Positions 1-10,784 of a stretch of 64,000 nucleotides of DNA are shown here, piece by piece. Source of the stretch: Chenopodium formosanum (taxonomy: Eukaryota; Streptophyta; Magnoliopsida; Caryophyllales; Amaranthaceae); the NCBI GenBank assembly GCA_024500155.1, contig CM044865.1, positions 32,753,501 to 32,817,500 on the forward strand. The letters are read 5' to 3'. Both the position numbers and the translations under genes were made by a program. The stretch's first letter is position 1. Every line of letters starts with the position of its first letter. Under the pieces are notes generated by a model, which saw only the letters and a program-made list of their open reading frames with translations, did no database searches and was not told the DNA's origin.

Positions 1-3000
1 ATCCAAAAACCTATATTCCAATTTTGCAAAGATGGTTCTAAAAGACAATTTTTAGAAATCCATGTCACATGTCTAACGTTGGTTTTATTATTCAAAATGT
101 TTGAGTAAAATGCCAATGCATCTTCATTTTGAAAGTGTTTCAAGAGATATAATGATATAAGAGGTACAAATCCTCCAAAAGACATGTATAGAAGTCCAAT
201 ACAATCTCTTATCTTCAATATGATTGAATACAAGAAAGTGATTGGAAATATCTATGATCAAAAGTTGATCAAATGACGTTATTCTTCATCCATTTTGTAT
301 AAGAGTTACATAGTTGATAAAACCCTAATATGAATGATGATTGAATACACCTAGAAAAATAATGAAAAGTGCTTAAAGGAATTAAGCAAAACATCATTTT
401 GAACCTAAGAAAAATGTTCTAAATGGCTCAATTGGGAAAGGTTTAGGACTATATGAGGATTGCATTAAGAAGTTATAAGCCAAGAAATTAAAACAAGTTG
501 ATACTTCTCAAACCTACAACTACTTACATGCTAATAGTTGTTATGAACAACAAATGTTTCAAATTAAATGGACCAATTCCAATTGATTAGAAACTATTTC
601 ATATAGTTGGAAGGTAAAAGAATGGAAATTTTCCAAATTTAAAAAGTATATTATAGAAATAGATTTAGCATATTGCTACTTCTTGGACTTACAATGTCTT
701 GTTTAGTTCTCTCTCATTGAGAATGAGGTTGAAATAAAAGAAGAAGTATGGCTAAAGGAGAAATAAATCTACAAGTTTAGAAGTAAATGTTGCTACTTCA
801 CGAGTAGAATCTACGAGTTTGGAAGCAAAAGTTGCAACTTTACAAGTAGAACTTAAATTTCACCTTACCTTGTTATTGGCTAGAATTAAATAAATGTTAT
901 TCATTCTTGCCATTATCAAAACACCATTTAATGTTAGTAATGACTAAGCATCGAAGATTTTAAATTAAAACATAGAATAAATGTTATTCTATGCTTCATT
1001 GAGTCATAATGTGTTTTGAATTGCTAAATAGGTTCAAAGTTCTATATGATAGATAATTAAACCATTTCTTTTTTAAAATATCTCAAAAATGTCAAATAAT
1101 TCGAGCAAAAATGAACATTGCATGCAAAAGATCCAAAGGTATGGACTTTCAATATCATTAGATTATGAATCCATTGATATATGTAAATATCATTCTAATT
1201 TAAAAGTTTTGACAAAGTCACCATTTAGAGAAATGATAACGTGAACTCGAGGTCAAATACATATCGATGTAAGAAAACCAAAGGTTCAAACACAAGAGAC
1301 GGACAATGAAACTTCATTTGTGATACGATCACTACTTGTTCTTAGATGAAGCATAAGTATGAAAATATTGAAAAGTTCAAAAGGTTCGGTATGAAGTTCG
1401 GTATCAACTTGACAAGATAATGATTACATTACAATATGATTAAAATTGTGAAAATTTGAGTCGAGACATTTACTTGGAAATATATTCTAAGTATTGCGAT
1501 ATGATCATAATCATGAGAATTTAAGCCAAGACCTTGATAAACATCCAAGAGTTGTGAAATCGTTTTACAACAAATTCCGAAAGAAAACCTTATGAAGTGT
1601 TTATAAAGGGAGATATCAATCTATATGAGATAATGGATGTAAATTACATATCTTCCAACCATTGTTCAAGGGATATACTTTTAAGATAAGCTACAAAACT
1701 AAACAAAACTACATATGTCAAATAAAAAATGCAGCAAAGGCTTCATATGTGATATGGATAAGAAACGTTCTTATAGAGTCTTTCTACAAAATAAGGAATA
1801 AAAGTTGTGTTAAAACGTTTAATGCACGTTTGATTCCTATATAGAGCACGAGGTACTACTAAAAAAAACCGTACTTAGCACAAAATGTTTGTTGCTCAAG
1901 TAGGTGCCCTTATGGAAAATTGTTCCAAAAGGTCAAGTGAGAGTAGTGTAAATCTAAAAAGAGTTCGAGAAAAACAACAAACAAACATGGTTCAAACCAT
2001 GGTTGGTTCACCCTATGCTAAAAGTGCCTCCTCAAAAGGCAAGTGGGAGTATAAGAATCTTGAAAAGTTCGAGAGCCTTAAAAGAGTTCAAGAAAAGCTA
2101 ATTCGAAAATCTTGTAGAAATTCGAGAAGTATTTGAATAAAGGCAACAATATGAGTATGATTCACCTCATGTTACAAATGACAACACATGGTCTCATTAT
2201 GTGTAATGGGAATAATAACCATGTGTCAAAGGTAGTATATTCCAAGTGCACATCCTCTATTGTCGTTTCTCAATTAAAACTAAGCAAAGTTGTTGTCTGA
2301 GTTTCATTTGTTGCATAAAAGCTGACAATGATGACTACCATATGTAAAACTTAATCAAAGAAATATGATTTCATATTGACTTAGAGTTCTAAATATTCAT
2401 TTTGGAACATGATGATTATGCAAGTAATAAAGATGATTTGACAAGTGATGACTCCAAGTGGTTTAACAACCAGGGAATCTGAGATAAATTCTAAATATGT
2501 AAGCAAGTGTATGAAACTTGAGTAATTTGTCTAATTGGGTGAGACCCATTAAGAAAAACAGACAAGAAAGAAAAATGTTTTCTAACTAAAGCAAAGACTT
2601 GTTAAAGGATTCAACTAATTCATAGTATTACTATGACTACAATGAAACCTTTACATTACTCATGTTGCAAAGATCTATTAAAGATATTTTAGTGATTTCT
2701 ACCTTATAAGATTTAGTAGATGGATTTCAAAACGTTTTTTTTGAAATTGTTCATGAAAGAAGATTTGTATATGATATAATCAAAAGTTTAAAGATCCAAT
2801 AATCATAGGGATACATAGCATCATGGAGTTAGTGTTCTTAATTTTGTGAGTTAATCAAATTGTTTAATGTTCTCGTAAAATGAAGAAAAGGTCTTGTGTG
2901 TACAAGATGTTTAGTGGGAGCTATGAAGTCTTCTTGGTCTAGTACAAAGAGCAATAATTCATTGCTTGAAGAGTCAAGTGAGGGTTAATGCATTTTGTAT

Positions 3001-4191
3001 GAAAAACCTTAAAGAAGAAAATGAGTACATTTGGGATTCAATATCTATAAAGATAGGTCTTAAAAGATGTTTTAGCTTAGTCAAGAAACTTATATTGATA
3101 AGATTCTTATAAGGTTCAACATTATATTTAAAGGAGTTTCAATCCCATGTAGCATGGAACATTGCTTAATGATTCAATACTTTTTGAAAGGTTGATGAAA
3201 TTAAGGTTTTGAGTGATGATCCTTATGCAATTTGCAAAGAATGCATCATGCATGCCATGCACTATACTCGTCTATTTGATTCACATGTTTTAAAACAAGT
3301 GATGGCAGATTTCAATCGAAATCCAATGTGATGTTGGAATATAAATTAGAAATTCCTAAGTTCCTTGCGAAAGGGCGAAGGAAAATTCTTAGTGTATGGA
3401 GGTGAATATTATTCTAAAATTTAGAAATTGCAAAAATTCATGTTTATGTGAATGTTTCATGAACTCTACTTACTAAACCCCTTCCATGACCAAGGTATGA
3501 GAGTCGTACTAAGATTATTGGATTGAAGTAAGTTATGTAATTTAAGTTGTGTATGTTTTGAGAAAACATGACACATAAGTAATTATTTAAGTTCCTAGTT
3601 CAAAATCATTAAACTAGACATAAATGATTTTATAAAATGAACTAACATGTAAGATTGATTGGATAGCGCAGTTTGATGGGCTATAGGAGCATAGTGATGA
3701 TGCTCGGTCAATCACATGGATGTGCATGAATGATGCATGATCGAACTATAGACCTACTTTGAAGTTCAAGTATAGAACTTTCGGATATATGAGTGGATTC
3801 CATTGACATGAGTGGAACACTAATTCCATTCAATGATTGATTTAATTGTGGTACACTCAAACGTCTAGCCGTAACTTGATATTATAAAGGGTGTTTTCCA
3901 GTTGCTTCATGAGTTGAGTGGGAGCTTTGGTTTCCACAAGATTGGATTGAGTCTACCTATTTAATTAGGAATGTGTCTTGGCCCCTTGAAGAGGGAGAAT
4001 TCAGAAAATGGATAGCCGTACTCAAATGCATAACATAGTAAGCATTTATTTTGTGAATCTGACTCGGTTTTTCAAGAAAAGATTTGTAGATTAATATGAT
4101 CACGACATAGGATGCAATCATATTATCAAATTGACACACATTTACTTAAGCAATTTGAATGTTCCGCACTTGTCTCAGACAAGTGGGAGAT
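1..4191 (+). pseudogene. Decayed Ty1/copia internal region
   Basis: This is the internal part of a Ty1/copia retrotransposon whose 5' end lies outside the window. No long ORF survives. Two patches are diagnostic. At 2895-2939 the frame reads CVYKMFSGSYEVFLV, matching the copia reverse transcriptase stretch before the YVDD box; about 60 bp later a patch from near 2990 reads like the MKDLGEA...LGI region (MKNLKEENEYIWDSISIKI). At 3451-3531 the frame reads LTKPLP, YESRT and IIGLK with two TGA stops, matching the end of copia RNase H. Roughly 660 bp of non-coding sequence separates this from the LTR. The 5' 2.8 kb should hold gag, protease and integrase, but I could not recognise them. The two short ORFs at 1662-1844 and 1885-2136 have no features I can assign. 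Confidence is good for the copia assignment and low for the lineage. Confidence 0.75.
4181..4191 (+). other. Polypurine tract of the copia element
   Basis: AAGTGGGAGAT directly precedes the TG of the LTR. This is the usual plant copia polypurine tract form that primes plus-strand synthesis. Confidence 0.8.
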
Positions 4192-4947
4192 TGAAGGAGT
4201 TATGTCTTTGATAAGTGCAATTACTATATATATCAAGGATCACGGTTATTGAGATAATAATTTCTATCTATAGGGTCGTCAATGTTTGGTGCTAGATATA
4301 CAATTGATATCTGGGCTAGTTAAATAGCCCAAAGCCTTATAGAGTGGGTCCTAAAAGGTAAAACATAAGAGTATTGGGTTAAACAAGTTAGAGGCCCATT
4401 ATTGAGCCTCATGAGTTTATGACATACCATGTTGATAGTTGGGCTTGGATAGTTAGGAAAGTCTGATGGGTTTTGGACTTGACATGGTTTTATTTCTAGA
4501 TATGATCTATAAATATAAACCATGCCTAGGGTTGCATGACATAACAATTGACAAACAATGAATTGTCACACAAGCAATCAATCTTCCCAAAACCCTAACT
4601 CTCTCTCTCTCTCCTCCCTATCCGTACGACCCTCCTCCTCGGGCAGCGCGTGTGGTGGCGCGTGGGTGGTGTTGTGCTCGGGACTCAAATATCCGTAGAA
4701 GGTTGATTGAAGTGTTCGGTCACAACTAACTAGCATTCGTGGAGGTTTAATCCATACTCGTGGACTTAGTAAAGGAATCACACGTGGGGTTCTTTATCTC
4801 CCATTGTTTATGCTCGATCGCACGTGGAATCACGCTTTAAAGGTACAATTATATGTTCTTTATGTGTTATGCATTAGATCTTGGGATTAGGTACTGTATG
4901 AATATGATTCATATTTTTCCACTGCGTTGTACCTATAAACTCCTACA
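4192..4947 (+). repeat. 3' LTR of the copia element
   Basis: A 756-bp LTR starts TGAAGGAGTT and ends AACTCCTACA, so its ends form an inverted repeat with one mismatch. It follows a polypurine tract and is followed by ATCAC, which continues the interrupted Tat-P LTR exactly as in the intact copy near 54460 (GATCACTTGAATTATAATC there). A TATA box lies at 4508-4515, and a short (TC)n run and a GC-richer stretch lie at 4595-4690. The 5' LTR is outside the window, so its identity to this copy cannot be measured. Confidence 0.88.
4508..4515 (+). promoter_or_regulatory. TATA box in copia LTR
   Basis: TATAAATA sits 317 bp into the LTR in AT-rich U3-like sequence and would set transcription start near 4540. 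Confidence 0.6.
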
Positions 4948-5051
4948 ATCACTTTAATTATAATCATATTATCCTAAACAAGATTAATAATTATCTTATT
5001 AAGCGTGATTACAAGTACAATTTCCCTTTAAACATGCATAAAAGGTGTGAT
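4948..5051 (-). repeat. Tat-P LTR fragment, left piece
   Basis: This 104-bp piece matches the Tat-type LTRs at 33475-35169 and 54070-56059 in the same orientation (words such as TTATTAAGCGTGATTACAAG and CCCTTTAAACATGCAT). It starts at the copia TSD (ATCAC, 4948-4952) and stops at the LARD-B TSD (GTGAT, 5047-5051). It continues at 12375 after LARD-B. Confidence 0.88.
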
Positions 5052-5329
5052 TGATAAGTGACTTTTATGCCACTTTTTAGAGTGTTTATTGAGTCGTTTT
5101 TCGGCTTATTTTTCCAATAATTTAACCCTTTTTGTCCTTTATTTCTTTATTCTCTTATTCTCGTCTTTTATCTTGATTTCGAGTAATAAGTGGTTTTTAA
5201 TAGTTTTTAGCTTATTTTCTTAATTTATTTAATTTATCTTATTTTCTTTCTTTTTTATTTTGATCTCCATGCTTTGGTTTTGTAGGAATTATGCGCCGAA
5301 AGAAAGAGGATATCAAGAAGCCAAGTTAT

Positions 5330-5640
5330 CTGTTGTGCGCGGGGTGCTGTGCGGCTTATGCGCGGGCGCACATGTGAGGTTGTGCGGGCGCGCAGCCCTG
5401 TCAGAACCCGCACAGCCAGACTGAAGAAACAGAGCAAAACCAGAGAGTTTGCGCGACCCTATGCGCGACCGATGTGCGGGCGCACACATCTTTGCGCGGG
5501 CGCGCATGACTTATGTGCGGGCGCACTTATTTTCCCCGTACCCACAAAGTTGCGGCCGCACACTACGATGAGAGGGCGCACAAACCTGTGTGCGGGCGCA
5601 CAGGACTCATGTGCGAGCGCGCACGACTGGGTTTACGATT
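5330..5640 (+). repeat. CpG-rich degenerate palindrome block in LTR-B
   Basis: About eight copies of a 12-14 bp near-palindrome of the form TGTGCGGGCGCACA occur here at irregular spacing, with variants GCGCGGGCGCGC and GTGCGAGCGCGCAC, inside a very AT-rich LTR. The block ends about 45 bp before the TATA box. The same block is at 11064-11374 in the 3' LTR. Confidence 0.85.
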
Positions 5641-5685
5641 TATTTGCGCCTTGTTGTCCAAGTCTCTTTCTTTTGGTGGAGCCAC

Positions 5686-5695
5686 ATATATATAG
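5686..5695 (+). promoter_or_regulatory. TATA box of LARD-B 5' LTR
   Basis: ATATATATAG is followed about 10 bp later by GACTCTTTG and precedes purine/pyrimidine repeats typical of a 5' UTR. It is duplicated at about 11420-11429. Confidence 0.55.
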
Positions 5696-6645
5696 ACGGG
5701 ACTCTTTGTAAAATGGGGGATAATTTTTATGCTATTTTCTTAGTTAGTTTAGGAGAGCTTCTCTCTCTTAGGATTAGATTAGGAGTTTCTCTCTCTAGTT
5801 TAGGAGTAGTTTAGAGAGAGAAAGCTTGGATCTTTCATGGAGTTTTTGGGATTTTGAAGAAGCAAATTTGTGGATTTTTCCTCTCATAAATTCAATGAGT
5901 TTTCCTAACTTTCTCTCACCTTTATTGCTTTCATTTTTTATTGTTTTTGCTTATTTATTTGTTTATTTGAGTAATTTAATTAGTTTAGTTGTTGATTCTT
6001 GCTTTTATTATTATTTTATCTTGTTTTCCATATTTTTGTTCATTATGTTAGTTTAGGTTTTGTTCTAGGGAAATGGATGAAGGTTATGTTAATTAATTTA
6101 ATGATTGATTGTGGTTAGTATGAAATTGTTTCTTGATTATTGTGTATGGATGATGCTTTTATGGATTAGAATCTTTCTAGCTAATTGATTCTATGCTTTT
6201 AATTGTGTTTTCAATCAATTGTGCGAAAGTGAGTTGTTTGAGAACCCTAAATTCCTCCATATCTTTGCTAGGCTAGTTGCACGTGAGTGAATTAGTTAAG
6301 TAGGATTATTAACATGTTTAATTGCGCGAGAGTGAGTTAAATGTGTAAATCGTCCTAATTGAGGTCATTTTCATCTAATTGTTTGATGTTGTTGAATGCA
6401 TTGATGTAATTGGATTCCACTTTCCCTAGTTTTAGTTATTTGCTCTTAGTAGTGTTAGTTGAACCTCTCTTTACCTCACAAGCTTTCCTAGTAGTCTAAT
6501 TAGCATAGATTGATACACTTAGTCCTTTTGGGTTCGACCCTTTACTTACCCCTATACTCGTATTAGGGTAGTTTAGGTATTATAAATTGTTAATTTGATT
6601 AGGGTTAGTAGACTAACGACACTACTAAATCCCTCGATCAAATTT

Positions 6646-6663
6646 TGGCGCCGTTGCCGGGGA
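6646..6663 (+). other. Primer-binding site complementary to tRNA-Asp
   Basis: TGGCGCCGTTGCCGGGGA lies 5 nt after the LTR. It is the complement of the last 18 nt (CCA included) of plant tRNA-Asp as I recall it. tRNA-Asp priming is known for Athila-type elements. Confidence 0.88.
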
Positions 6664-6755
6664 CTAAGGCGTTCATTAGTTTGTGTTGATTAGATTAACT
6701 AGGTTCTTGTATATAATTTGATTTGTGTTTGCTTTTCTTTGTTCTTTGTATAAAA

Positions 6756-8498
6756 ATGGCATGCTTATCTTTTCCTCAATTTGATGGTGAACCCTTCTAT
6801 GCTTACTTTGAAAGACTTGATGGTTTTCTTAGTTACCATGGGTGTTCTCTTAGTGATGCTTGTGATATAGCTTATTGGGGCATGAATGAGTATACTAGGG
6901 GAATGGTTGAGGACATGAATAATGGTAGATTTTGTCATTTGTCTATGCATGATGCGTGGGATTTCTTCACATGGCTTGCTAAGGACTCTTTAGATAGAGA
7001 ATCGCATGTTTCTTGCTTTGATTCTCAATGCCAAGATTCTTTTAATTTTTGCATGAATTCTCTTGATACTTCTTATGTGCCTAGTGATAATCCAAGTATG
7101 CAAATTGACACCTTTCCCCCTTATGCTCATTTTGATGAGGTTTGTGCTAATTTTGATGATGTGCAATTTGACTTTGATCATGAACCTCAACCCAATAACA
7201 TTGAAGCCCAAATTATTTCTCAAATGCAATATCTCACCCAACAACTCCAAGAGCTTCAAGAAGAACAAAAATTGAGAGAAGTGAGGCTTGCCCAAGTGAT
7301 GAGTGCTTTGGTTGATGTAAATGGATGTGAGGCACCTCATATGGAGTGTGAGAGTGTTTTTGAGAATGATGTGGGCCAAGGGTGTGAAGTTGAGGGGAGA
7401 TTTTCTTGTGATGAGGGGATTTTTGAGGATTTTTATCCTTTTCATTCCCCATTTGAGCTTGAATGCCATCCTTCCCCTTATTTACCCCCTTTGAGAGCTT
7501 CCCTTGGTGAGGATGTGAGTGAGCCATCTTCAATTTTGAATGAGGGATTTCATTAGGATGATGATGATGAGTTTGAGCAATCAAGAGAGATTGAAAGTCC
7601 CTTGAGTGATGGTGGAAGAGTTTCTAATGAAGAAAATATCGATTTTGAGGTTTCCAACCCCCTTCCCCATCTTGATGAGTCTACCTTGCATGTTGGTGAC
7701 CCTTCTATCCATGAGTCTTTGGACTCATTTGAGGTTATGGCTAGTATGTTCATTGAAGGTGTAACAAATCATTATAGCCTCTTGAAAGAGTTCATTGGCA
7801 ATGCTTCATGGGAAAGGGATGAATTTGAGAGAAACCTTTATCCTTTCATGCATGGTTTAGAGACTCTAGGCTTTGAGGATCTTGAGGGAGTTGTTGTTCA
7901 TCGTTGTGATAGAGAGGAGGATGAGGTTGTTTCTATTGGAGAGTTTTTGTTTGAGGGAGATGTGAGTCATGAGTGTTCTTTTGAGGATTCTATGATTGAT
8001 TTTCATGCCCTCGTTGATGATGTGAGGCTTTGTGAGACCATTGTTTCTCCTCCCCTTCCTCATGTCCCTTTCTCAAGGAAATTTGACCACATCTCCTACT
8101 ATCCCATGTTCCTCCCTTCTTTTGTCAAAGAGCCTATTGAGGACCCTCTCTTGTTTGATGAGACTTTTCCTTCTCATCCTCCCATCATTGAGGAAATGGG
8201 TGATTATGCCACCCAAAAAGATTTTGAGGAGGTTTTGCCTTTTTATTCTCTTCCTTATTTTTCTTCTTCTTTCTCTTCTTCTTTTTTTGATTTTTCTTTT
8301 GATTTTTCTTCTTTCTTTTGGCATCTTCCTCCTCATTTACGTGCAATAATCTTGTTGCACGTCCTCCTCCCTTCATTTGCCTACTTGTTATCATATGAGA
8401 TGTGTAGTAGTGCATTTGATAAGCTCTTGCGTTCGTTGCAATATTATTTACTAGAGCGGTCTCACTTGGACGTTAAACAAGCCTTTCTCGGGAAGTAA
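6756..8498 (+). CDS. Gag-like ORF of LARD-B, one in-frame amber
   Basis: One reading frame of about 580 codons is interrupted only by TAG at 7554-7556. I chose the ATG at 6756 (context AAAATGGC) over an upstream in-frame ATG at 6723. Residues about 10-85 (FYAYFERLDGFLSYHG, then RGMVEDM, DAWDFFTWLA) follow the pattern of Athila-type Gag, where a YERF helix is followed by an E-S/D-M segment and DAW-FF-LA. Around residue 160 a short Q/E/L-rich stretch could form a coiled coil. After the amber the frame stays open and acidic, then becomes S/F-rich low complexity (about 8255-8320), and ends KLLRSLQYYL...QAFLGK. There is no zinc knuckle and no enzyme domain. Its role is presumably RNA packaging or particle assembly, inferred from the Gag-like part only; the C-terminal half is unassigned. 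Continuous openness in so young an element suggests the protein or its reading frame matters. Confidence 0.7.
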
Positions 8499-8504
8499 CC
8501 CGAG
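8487..8504 (+). other. CTCGGG/CCCGAG hairpin over the stop codon
   Basis: Perfect 6-bp stem with loop AAGTAA. The TAA in the loop is the stop of the gag-like ORF, and nine T follow. LARD-S has the equivalent hairpin at 29439-29452. Confidence 0.7.
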
Positions 8505-10745
8505 GTTTTTTTTTGCTTTCATTTTCTTTTCTTTTTAGATTAGATTTTCTCTCATGGAAATGTTTGTGTGCCTTTTGCTAGGTACATGACTTGATATACA
8601 CTAATGCATTGTTTGGATCAAGAATCAAGGAAGTTTGATGCCTATTTTTGCAAGCATATGGAAATCGAGATTCAATTCAAGAGGAAATCGGCTTTGAAAG
8701 GTTAAATTGGTTTATTTGCGGTAAATTTACACCCACCAATATCCGGTAATATCTTTCCTAGCTCTTTCTCTAATGGTTGGTGACTCGTTGGACATGTGAT
8801 GGTTTGTTGGGTTGATTTCTTTCTTGTCCCCTCCCATGGATTATTTAGTTTATGTTTGAGTATATTGTCTCATTCAAGCTTGGGGGAGGGGATTCTATCA
8901 TGCTTTGGTGGGATGTTGATTCATTTATGCCATGCACTTGAGTATATGCATTTCCATGTCTTTTCTTATATTTTGAAAATCCCAAAAAGATTTTGGTTTA
9001 TTTTCAAGGTAATTTTGGCAAAATGTGTTTTGTTTGTTCTTATATTGGACATTTTGTTTTGGGACTTGAATCCCTGAATGTTTTCCTTCCTAAGTGGTAA
9101 ATGTATGCACGATTTGAGAGTGTCATTGGTTGACTCTAGGATAATATATGCTAAGGTAGCCGGTTTAAGAACTTTTAGGGGTCCATGAAGCCTTAGTTCA
9201 CGGGAATGTGGTAAGATGGAGTTGCTCTCTATAGTGGATTTGAAACCCTTGGTTGGTATTTGTTTGGTTATAATCCCTTGTGAGCTTCATTTGTTCTAGC
9301 CTTCATCACCTTGTTGAGCGGCTATTTAGGATCCTTGACTATGCATGTCTTAATCCTTGTTTTGACCTCTAGCTCCCAAGATCGTGACCGGGCCTCTCTA
9401 GGGGAGGAAAAGGGCACCTTTTCTCATTTTTCTTTATCTTCTTTTTATTTTGTTACAAATTTGATTTTCTATTTTGCATCAACCTACTTATTAACCAATT
9501 TGAGCCTAATGTTTCCCACTCTTGTTTAAACCGCATTACAAACCCAATGGCCTATGTTTACCAACCCTTTTAGTTAGTGAAGCATAGGCATGTGAGGTTT
9601 TGAGAGTGTTGATCATGAGCAAGAAAACTTTGTGAATTGGTTTAAGTACGGTATTTGAAAGTTAAGCTTGAAAAGAATATGCAAAAAGTTCGAGAAGAAA
9701 GATGCAATTCAAGAAAATCAAATGAAGTTTCAAGAAAAAGCCGTCCATGGTTAGAAAAAGGCAAGGACACATAAAAAAAAAATAACATAAAAAAAAAAGA
9801 AACCAATAAACACATATAATATATTTTAGTTTGGTTTCGTTTTCTTCCCTTGTTTAAGCATTGAGGACAATGCTTCGTTCAAGCTTGGGAGGGGAGCGTT
9901 CCTTCATTTTTTTTTTTTGTATATATTGTGTGTTAGTGTTGAGTAAGCTTGTGGGAGATGGCATTATTGGTATTTTGGTTTGATATTTTGTGAATTCTTG
10001 AGTTTGTTTTTGAGAGTAGGCCACTCTTTTGCTTCACTTAGGAAATATCACCAAAATTTTCAAATTTTTACCCCGCCTTAACCCTTAGCCTTACGTTACA
10101 ACCCAATAAAAGACCCTTACACTTTAGTGGGGTTAAGTCAAATAATGGTGGAGGGAGATAGACTTCAAACCTATGGAGAGAGTATGCATAGTTGAGATGT
10201 CGGGATTACCTTCTCAAAGTTTTTCATTTCTTTATCTTTTTCCGGTTCCTTTGAGGAATCATGAGAAGCTAGCTTAAGGGTTGATTTGAAGCTAGTGGAG
10301 AGATCGCGGCCCGATTGGTTGGGGCTAGGGTGGATTGAGTCCTCATTAGTTCTCTATGCTTAGCATATGTTATGTTTCAATCAACCATTGACATCTTGGA
10401 ACGTGCATACATTTGTCTATTTAGAAAGGTTTGCATCCATCGGTGCTTGTTCCTATCTCTTGTCCAAATATGAACTTGTGTTTTCTTTCTCGTTTTATGT
10501 TTCTTTTTCTTTTCTTTTTATTGCCTTGCCTTGGTTTTTATTTAGAGTTGTGGGTTAAACTCTTAGGACACCCTCACGAGAGCACACTCGTCCTCTAGGG
10601 CGATCTAGGGGTTTAAAGGGCTTGTCATTAGTTGCTAAAAGTGACCGTGATTCCTACGAAAGTGAGTTAGTGTACATTCTTGTCTCCTTAAGTGTTCTAG
10701 CTTTGCTTGAATAAATCATTCTCCTTCTTTCGTGTTTCATGTTAA
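8505..10745 (+). other. Non-coding interior of LARD-B
   Basis: This 2.2 kb has no supported ORF. It holds a polypurine box (AGCTTGGGGGAGGGG, near 8878-8892), an A-rich stretch at 9715-9810, a hairpin plus polypurine box at 9856-9896 and a CCTTACGTTACAA box near 10090 that recurs in LARD-S near 31037. The order of these signals matches LARD-S although the intervening sequence does not. Confidence 0.7.
9856..9896 (+). other. Internal AGGA-loop hairpin and polypurine box
   Basis: Arms AAGCATTG (9856-9863) and CAATGCTT (9868-9875) close an AGGA loop. Six nt later comes AGCTTGGGAGGGGAG. It has the same architecture as the 3' end of the element but sits about 890 bp upstream of it. Confidence 0.75.
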
Positions 10746-10784
10746 TTTGCTCGAGGACGAGCAAAAGGTTAGCTTGGGGGAGTT
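10746..10784 (+). other. AGGA-loop hairpin and 3' polypurine tract of LARD-B
   Basis: Arms TTTGCTCG (10746-10753) and CGAGCAAA (10758-10765) close AGGA. A 5-nt spacer is followed by AGCTTGGGGGAGTT (10771-10784), which abuts the 3' LTR and is the plus-strand primer. Confidence 0.85.

Larger units (their letters stand above)
5052..6640 (+). repeat. 5' LTR of LARD-B
   Basis: 1,589 bp, TGATAAGTG...CCTCGATCA. It contains a CpG-rich block (5330-5640), a TATA box (5686-5695), repeated AGAGAG/CTCTCT words downstream of the TATA box and a long AT-rich R/U5 part. Arginine-rich ORFs seen inside are by-products of the CpG block and occur identically in the other LTR. Confidence 0.95.

Noticed and set aside
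1662..2136. Two short ORFs taken as possible genes
   Set aside because: They sit in decayed copia DNA, have no recognisable motif, and are of the length expected by chance.
5349..5711. Arginine/cysteine-rich ORF (and its copy at 11083-11445)
   Set aside because: It lies in the CpG-rich palindrome block of the LARD-B LTR, overlaps the promoter, occurs identically in both LTRs and has several equally long ORFs in other frames.
6646..6663. tRNA gene
   Set aside because: Only 18 nt complementary to a tRNA 3' end, directly after an LTR: a primer-binding site. No cloverleaf is present.
8073..8415. Lysine/arginine-rich minus-strand ORFs
   Set aside because: Complement of the S/F-rich low-complexity part of the LARD-B ORF.
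8487..8513. Rho-independent terminator (6-bp GC stem plus nine T)
   Set aside because: The DNA is eukaryotic nuclear; the hairpin is shared with LARD-S and better viewed as an element RNA structure.
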